Positions 59,231 through 64,000 of a stretch of DNA of 64,000 nt are shown here, piece after piece. The position numbers and the translations under genes were made by a program. The notes below the pieces were generated by a model. That model made no database searches. It was given only the letters and a program-made list of their open reading frames with translations, and was not told the DNA's origin. Source of the DNA: Novosphingobium sp. SCN 66-18 (GTDB lineage: Bacteria > Pseudomonadota > Alphaproteobacteria > Sphingomonadales > Sphingomonadaceae); NCBI GenBank assembly GCA_001725355.1, contig MEGD01000005.1:116037-180036 (forward strand), written 5' to 3'. Position 1 is the first letter of the stretch, and each line of letters opens with the position of its first letter.

Positions 59231-59638
59231 TCAGGGGCAGCGGGGATCGCGCATCGGCGGCGCGCCGGTGCGCGTCTGCCAGCTTCCATCCGGCGCCTGG
59301 TACTTTTCGCCAGGCGTGGTCTGCGCCACCAGCAGGCAGCCGGAAGTGAGCGCGTATTCCTCCACCGTCGCGCCCTTGGCCTTGGCCTTGTCGGCGTAGA
59401 CCGCCTTGCGCTTGATGTTGATGTCCTCGATCACCGCGCGCAGCGCCGGGCTGGGCGTGGTGACATAGCCGAGATAACCGTCGGCCTTCTCGCCCACCTG
59501 CCCCGCGGCGCGCGCGGCGGCATAGGCAGGATCGCGCTGGGCCAAGGCCGTGCCGGGCAGAGCGGCGGCCAGCGCCGCGCCTGCGAGGACCGCGCCGAGC
59601 GAAATCGTGCGGAAACGGGATGCGATTGTGCGGGCCAT
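59231..59638 (-). CDS. YdbL-family periplasmic protein
   Basis: A 135-residue exported protein (signal peptide ending around LPGTALAQ). Core motif AYAAARAAGQVGEKADGYL and VIEDINIKRKAVYADKAKA match the DUF1318/YdbL family. Last gene of the ydbH-ynbE-ydbL operon, where YdbL tunes the YdbH-YnbE complex. Two Cys occur near the C-terminus (SGCLLVAQT; RDPRCP). Confidence 0.9.
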   Translation of the reverse strand: MARTIASRFRTISLGAVLAGAALAAALPGTALAQRDPAYAAARAAGQVGEKADGYLGYVTTPSPALRAVIEDINIKRKAVYADKAKAKGATVEEYALTSGCLLVAQTTPGEKYQAPDGSWQTRTGAPPMRDPRCP

Positions 59639-59640
59639 GG

Positions 59641-59922
59641 TCAGAAAATCTCCGGATTCTTCTGGATCGTGCTGCCCGCGTCGGCCGCGAGCTTGTACAC
59701 GACTTCCTGCTTGATGTTGATGTTCAACTCGATGACGATGGGCTTGTCCGGTGCTTTCACCGAAATGCAGCCCGACAGCAGTGCCGCCATCACCGTTGCT
59801 CCCACCAGCGGCAGCACCCGCAGAAGGCGCTGCCCGATCCTGCCCCCGATCCCGTCGATCCGTTCATCCATGGACGAACGTTTCGCAGAGCCCGCAGGCA
59901 GGGTCAATTCGGAGCTTCTCAT
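59641..59922 (-). CDS. YnbE-like lipoprotein
   Basis: A 93-residue lipoprotein. The lipobox LLSGC puts the lipidated Cys at residue 52, and the mature part (ISVKAPDKPIVIELNINIK) is the conserved YnbE beta-strand that extends the YdbH groove at the outer membrane. ATG 59922 overlaps the ydbH stop; Met at 59871 would give a more usual signal peptide. Its stop is 2 bp before ydbL. Confidence 0.88.
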   Translation of the reverse strand: MRSSELTLPAGSAKRSSMDERIDGIGGRIGQRLLRVLPLVGATVMAALLSGCISVKAPDKPIVIELNINIKQEVVYKLAADAGSTIQKNPEIF

Positions 59923-62900
59923 GGCAGGTTCCCGCTTTCTGGACGCTGAATGCCGGTGCCGGATACCGCCGGCCCGATGGTGCTGGAACCGGCGCCGCCG
60001 GTCCCGGTATTGTTGGTAAGCCGCCGCACCGCCCGCCCCTGCGCATCGACCAGCCCCAGCGTGCGCGGGTCCTGGACGTAGGTGGGGTCGTAGAGCGACT
60101 TGGCCGAGGTGACGAGCCGGTAGAACGGCGCGCGAATGTTGACGTTGAACTGGATCGGCAGACCGGCGACCTGCCGCGTCAGGAAGTTCTGGCGCGTGCC
60201 GAGCCCCTGCTTGACGCCGCCGAAGCGCACGTTGGTGACGATCTCGCCCGCCAGATCGCCCCGCATCCCGATCGTCATGGTCTTGTAGTCGATGGACTTC
60301 AGCGCCTCGAACGCGAAGTTGCCCATCGCCGACAGATCCTTGTAGGTCAGCGCGCCGACATAGGAAACATTGCCCCCCGGCGCGCGCGAAACCAGGTTGC
60401 CCGCCTCGATGCGCCCGCCGTTGTCGTCGAACACCAGCGGCATCCGCCCGTCGAACGTGCCGGTCGCCGCCAGGTTGCCCAGTTCCATGCGCTCGAGGAA
60501 CTTCGCCGCGTCCAGTCCGTCGATCACCAGTGTATAGCGCCGCGTTTCGGCCACGCCCACGCGCATCACGGTGGGCTCCAGGCTCAGCTTGCCGCCGAGG
60601 AACGGCCACGTCGCGCTGTGCAGCTTGAGCACCTGCCCCGGTTCCATCGCGAAGACGACGACGCCGTCGTTCACCTCGATGCCGGGGTTGATCGCCGCCA
60701 CCCGCAAGGTCTGGTTGGGCGCGGTGACCATGTTGAGCAGGTCGGTAAACTCGACCGTCCCCGCCAGCCCGCGCGCAGGTCCGAAGGCGGCGGCCAGATC
60801 GAGCCCGGTGCTGGAGAACCGGCCCGAACTGGTCACGCCGCGCGCGTTCCAGTCGATCCGGCCCTTGCCGGTGACCGTGCCCTCGACATTGGCGATCACG
60901 CCCAGCGCCATCCGCGTCAGCGCATCGGGCTGCATCGCCTTGTCGAAGCGCAGGCCATCGACCAGCAGGTCGGCGTGGCCCGAACTGTCGGACAGATCGT
61001 GGCGAATCACCGCGCGCGTCACCGGCCGGTCGGACTTCGGCTCGCGCAGCACCGCGTCCGCATCGATTCGATTGTCGTGCAGGGTCAGCGTCGCGTCGCG
61101 GGCCACCATCCGCTCGAAGCGGGTCGGCCTCAGGCGGTCGGTCAGGTCGAAGCGCGCGCCCGAGAGCGTCAGCGTGCCATCGGCATAGCGCCAAGCGCCC
61201 GCCGCGTTGGTCAGGTCCATCGGCACCGCCGCCAGCCGCGCGTCCACGCCGCCGAACGTGCCGGCAAAGTCCTTGCCCGCCCGCGCCGTCAAATCGGCGA
61301 GATGGAACCGCGTGGCTTCTTCCGGCGGCCCCAGCGCGACATCGAGCGCGCGCGCCGTCACCGTTCCGGGCCAGGCAAAGCCGACCGGCCCCGACTGTAT
61401 GCGCAGCGGCGTTTCGCCCAGCCTGCCGGTCAGGGCGAGCGCGGGCACGCCCAGCGCCACGCGCAAGCCACCCGCCCCGTTGCGCACGATTGCACCGCCG
61501 GACTGCGGGCACACGGTTATCGCGCGGCCATCCAGCACCATTTCGCCCAGCGTCAGCCCGTCGAAGCGCGGGGTGATGCAGTGGCGATAGAGCGCCAGTT
61601 CGCCCCGGGCCGAAAAGGCGCCCTGCACCGGCAGTTCCAGATTGCGGGCCGATCCGCCCGGTATCGCGCCGGAAAGCCGGGCCGTGCCCGAAAAGCCCAG
61701 CGAACCGTCGGAAACCTGCGCCAGCGACATTTGCGGGATGGCCAGCGCACCGCCGCCGGCATGGTATTCCGCCATCGTCAGACGGAATAGCGCGCCTCCA
61801 GCCGCACCGCGCTCCATCACACCCTCGATCCGGGGCAATCCCACGCCACCGGTGGCGAAGTTCCCAGCGATGCGCGGCAACCCTTGCGGTTCGCCGGTGA
61901 CCTGAAAGCGCGAGAGTTCCAGCAGCGAAGCGCCGCTGCCCCCGCGCAACCGCGCTTCGGGCACCACGAACGACCAGCGGTCGCCTTCCTGCCGATAATG
62001 AAGCTGGCCGGCGATGCGGCTGCCGCGCTCCTCGCGCCGCAAGGCCTGCCGCACCTGCGCCACCATCGGCGCGATCAGCGTGCCAGTGGACGATGCCTCG
62101 GCCGAAGCAAGACCCGCGTCGAGCGCCGGCCCCTGACGCAGGCCCTTCCCGTCCACGTTGCCGCGGAACTCCACGGTACGGAAACCGTCGCGCGTGCGCA
62201 CCAGCCCGTCCAGCCCGAGCAGTGCAACCGTCGCGCCCGGAGCGTGGACCCCGCCGGCATTGCCCACCAGCCGCCCGGAAAGCATCCCGTCGCGATAGGC
62301 CATCGCCGCATCGAAGGTCAGCGCATCGGCTCGGGCCGATGGCAAGGCCAGCGCCCCACTGCGCAGCTTGGCCTGTACGGTGGCGCCCGCGAAATCGCGA
62401 TCCGCCCGCACATCGACCTGCACCGTGGCCGGGCCCAGGGCCATGCCCTGCCCACTGTCCTGCGCCCCGCACTGCGCGCCGGCCAACCGCAACGGACCCG
62501 AGAAGCGCGGGCGCTCGCCTTCGATCGCCACGCGCCCGTAAAGGCTCGCCCGGCCCAGTGCGCAGCCGCCGACATGCGCTTCGGGCACGAGCGCCGCGAT
62601 CGATCCGGCGAACCCGTCGCGCAGCGCGCCCGCGCCGTCGGCCTTGAACGCCAGCCGACCATAGTCGCTGTCGATCAGCCCGCGCGCGTCCACTACCTGA
62701 AGGTCATAATCGGGCAGCCTGAACGGTTCGCCGCTGGACGGACCGAACAACAGCTTGTCGAGCGCCCCGAAACTGAGCTTGTTGGCGTGATGGCGGCCGT
62801 AGAGCCGGGGCCGGATCAGCGTGATCCCCCCGATGCGCGCGCCGCGCAGGCCATAGGCCATGCGCACTTCCATCCGCTCGACGGTCAGGTCGGGCTTGCG

Positions 62901-63200
62901 CGGATCCCCGATCACGATGTTGCGCAGCACTTGCGTGCGGCCGCCGATGGTCTCGATCTCGTAGGTCGCGGGCAGCCCGGTCTGGGCCAGCTGGCTGGCG
63001 ATCAGGCGGTCGGCAAGAGGTTCGCGCGCCAGCCACAGGCCGCCTCCGGCCACACCGACGACGCCAAGCGTCGCCAACGCCGCCCGGCGCAACCGGCGGC
63101 GGCGCGCAGGCGACGGCACATCGCCGCCGTCCCCGGCCGCGCCCCCTGCCTCGGGGCCATCGGCCGCAACGCCGTCCACCAAATCGGTCCTATCCGCCAT
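59919..63200 (-). CDS. YdbH-like AsmA-family inter-membrane lipid transport protein
   Basis: A 1093-residue protein with an N-terminal inner-membrane helix (ALATLGVVGVAGGGLWLAR) followed by a very long beta-rich region typical of AsmA/YdbH bridges, which form a hydrophobic groove that carries phospholipids to the outer membrane. Its C-terminal part contains YVGALTYKDLSAMGNFAFE and GLPIQFNVNIRAPFYRLV, characteristic of the family. ynbE and ydbL follow in one operon. The start at 63200 has an AAGGGG site. Longer than E. coli YdbH (about 880 residues). Confidence 0.92.
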   Translation of the reverse strand: MADRTDLVDGVAADGPEAGGAAGDGGDVPSPARRRRLRRAALATLGVVGVAGGGLWLAREPLADRLIASQLAQTGLPATYEIETIGGRTQVLRNIVIGDPRKPDLTVERMEVRMAYGLRGARIGGITLIRPRLYGRHHANKLSFGALDKLLFGPSSGEPFRLPDYDLQVVDARGLIDSDYGRLAFKADGAGALRDGFAGSIAALVPEAHVGGCALGRASLYGRVAIEGERPRFSGPLRLAGAQCGAQDSGQGMALGPATVQVDVRADRDFAGATVQAKLRSGALALPSARADALTFDAAMAYRDGMLSGRLVGNAGGVHAPGATVALLGLDGLVRTRDGFRTVEFRGNVDGKGLRQGPALDAGLASAEASSTGTLIAPMVAQVRQALRREERGSRIAGQLHYRQEGDRWSFVVPEARLRGGSGASLLELSRFQVTGEPQGLPRIAGNFATGGVGLPRIEGVMERGAAGGALFRLTMAEYHAGGGALAIPQMSLAQVSDGSLGFSGTARLSGAIPGGSARNLELPVQGAFSARGELALYRHCITPRFDGLTLGEMVLDGRAITVCPQSGGAIVRNGAGGLRVALGVPALALTGRLGETPLRIQSGPVGFAWPGTVTARALDVALGPPEEATRFHLADLTARAGKDFAGTFGGVDARLAAVPMDLTNAAGAWRYADGTLTLSGARFDLTDRLRPTRFERMVARDATLTLHDNRIDADAVLREPKSDRPVTRAVIRHDLSDSSGHADLLVDGLRFDKAMQPDALTRMALGVIANVEGTVTGKGRIDWNARGVTSSGRFSSTGLDLAAAFGPARGLAGTVEFTDLLNMVTAPNQTLRVAAINPGIEVNDGVVVFAMEPGQVLKLHSATWPFLGGKLSLEPTVMRVGVAETRRYTLVIDGLDAAKFLERMELGNLAATGTFDGRMPLVFDDNGGRIEAGNLVSRAPGGNVSYVGALTYKDLSAMGNFAFEALKSIDYKTMTIGMRGDLAGEIVTNVRFGGVKQGLGTRQNFLTRQVAGLPIQFNVNIRAPFYRLVTSAKSLYDPTYVQDPRTLGLVDAQGRAVRRLTNNTGTGGAGSSTIGPAVSGTGIQRPESGNLP

Positions 63201-63292
63201 TCCACCCCTTCTTGCGCACTGCCGCGGCTTAGGCAATGCACTGTTCCGGCCACAACGCCGCGAACAGCGAAAGGTGCCCGCGCGGACCCTTC

Positions 63293-63967
63293 ATGAACGA
63301 CGAACCCGGTCTCTTTGGTGAACAGGTGCCGGAACGGACCCGAAAGATGGTCCGGAGCGGCGATGATCACACTCCGGAAGACCGTGTGCGCGAAGCGGCG
63401 CATGATCCCAGCGGCCACCGCGCCCGGCTGCGCGAGCGCTTGCTGGAGGGGGGCGATGATGCGCTCGCCGATCACGAACTGGTCGAATATCTGCTGATGG
63501 CGGCGATCCCCCGGCGCGACGTGAAGCCCCTCGCGCGGATGCTGCTCAAGCGCTTCGGTTCGCTCGCCGCGGTGTTCAACGCCGATCCCCGCGCCTTGCA
63601 GGCTACGCCAGGCGTCGGGGAAACCGCCGCCGCCGCGCTGCGCATCGCCGGCGTAGCCGCGCGGCGCATGGCGCGCCAGCAGGTGCAGGAGCAGCCCGTG
63701 CTGGGAAGCTGGCAGGCGCTGCTGGACTATCTGCACATCGACATGGCGCATCTGCGCCGCGAACGGGTCCGCGTGCTCTATCTCGATACGCGCAACCGCC
63801 TGGTCCTCGACGATCTTGTCAGCGAAGGCACCATCGACGAGGCCGCGATCCACCCGCGCGAGGTGATCCACAAGGCGCTGGACATCGGCGCGGCCGCGCT
63901 GATCCTCGTCCACAACCATCCCACTCAACCTATTTCCATCACGCTCGATCACGCTCCTAACCGTTGA
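63293..63967 (+). pseudogene. radC: RadC-family protein, broken at the JAMM motif
   Basis: A 224-residue version of a protein that should be about 35-40 residues longer. The N-terminal helix-hairpin-helix (ALQATPGVGETAAAALRIA) and most of the MPN/JAB domain (LYLDTRNRLVLDDLVSEGT; HPREVIHKALDIGAAALIL) are intact. After VHNHP the usual Ser-Gly-Asp-Pro and the second catalytic part (Ser and Asp of the JAMM zinc site) are replaced by TQPISITLDHAPNR and a stop. The DNA becomes AT-richer at the same place, suggesting that foreign DNA begins near 63930. Assigned as a truncated gene. Confidence 0.75.
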
Positions 63968-64000
63968 ATCACTTGAACTTTTAGGCTTGTCGTAGCGCAG

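Noticed and set aside
59923-62472. Upstream extension of the YnbE frame over about 850 codons
   Set aside because: It lies within ydbH in another frame and has Gly/Arg-rich composition without domains; the YnbE start overlaps the ydbH stop.

Overview
The window is high-GC DNA from an alphaproteobacterium, most likely a sphingomonad (Novosphingobium/Sphingomonas type). The evidence is a split F0 ATP synthase operon with both b and b' subunits, a dnaN that is not next to dnaA, a carotenoid oxygenase and amidohydrolase/TonB receptor repertoire typical of the group, and an alphaproteobacterial LexA box. The assignment is an inference from gene content.

Region 1 (1 to about 20,650) is most of a siphovirus-type prophage. 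The leftward structural module reads, from upstream to downstream: small terminase, small basic exported protein, large terminase, portal, prohead protease, HK97 capsid, gp6-like connector, head closure protein and a gp10-like protein cut by the window edge. Next to it are an HNH nuclease, a Gam-like protein and small ORFs. At 9.1-11.3 kb lie an SOS-box-driven SRAP (HMCES/YedK-like) fusion and a LexA-like winged-helix protein. At 11.4-11.6 kb is a non-coding structured stretch that contains a degenerate tRNA-Phe-like element. The lysogeny switch is at 13.1-14.0 kb: a leftward XRE repressor co-transcribed with a small protein, a WYL-TerB protein and a membrane protein, divergent from a Cro/YdaS-like gene. 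A rightward early operon of about 18 tightly overlapping small genes follows, including a GapR homologue, a DUF5131 protein, a J-domain protein, an ASCH-like protein and a terminal AlpA-like gene. No integrase is visible in the window.

Region 2 (20.8-46 kb) is chromosomal. It carries fadH with a divergent TetR gene, a second TetR gene with a divergent carotenoid oxygenase, a DEAD-box helicase, LysR plus alcohol dehydrogenase plus a nitrobindin-like protein, a TonB-dependent receptor, lepA, a membrane PAS-GGDEF-EAL-PilZ protein, a PHA-depolymerase-like hydrolase, a ferredoxin-NADP reductase, a D-aminoacylase-type amidohydrolase with a medium-chain dehydrogenase, a globin-coupled chemoreceptor and dnaN.

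Region 3 (46-64 kb) holds fabD and fabG, separated by a GxxExxY gene bracketed by 30-bp inverted repeats. It continues with a peptidoglycan-recycling pair (LD-carboxypeptidase and a Mur/Mpl ligase), a GNAT protein, rpsA, a palindromic repeat next to a GIY-YIG gene, gloB, a LacI regulator, the F0 ATP synthase operon (atpI-atpB-atpE-atpF'-atpF), a ydbH-ynbE-ydbL envelope operon, and a radC whose reading frame is broken inside the JAMM motif at the right edge.

The observations most worth following up are the SOS-box/SRAP fusion with its buried catalytic cysteine, the GxxExxY inverted-repeat cassette, the radC break, the tRNA-like element, and the WYL-TerB operon expressed with the prophage repressor.
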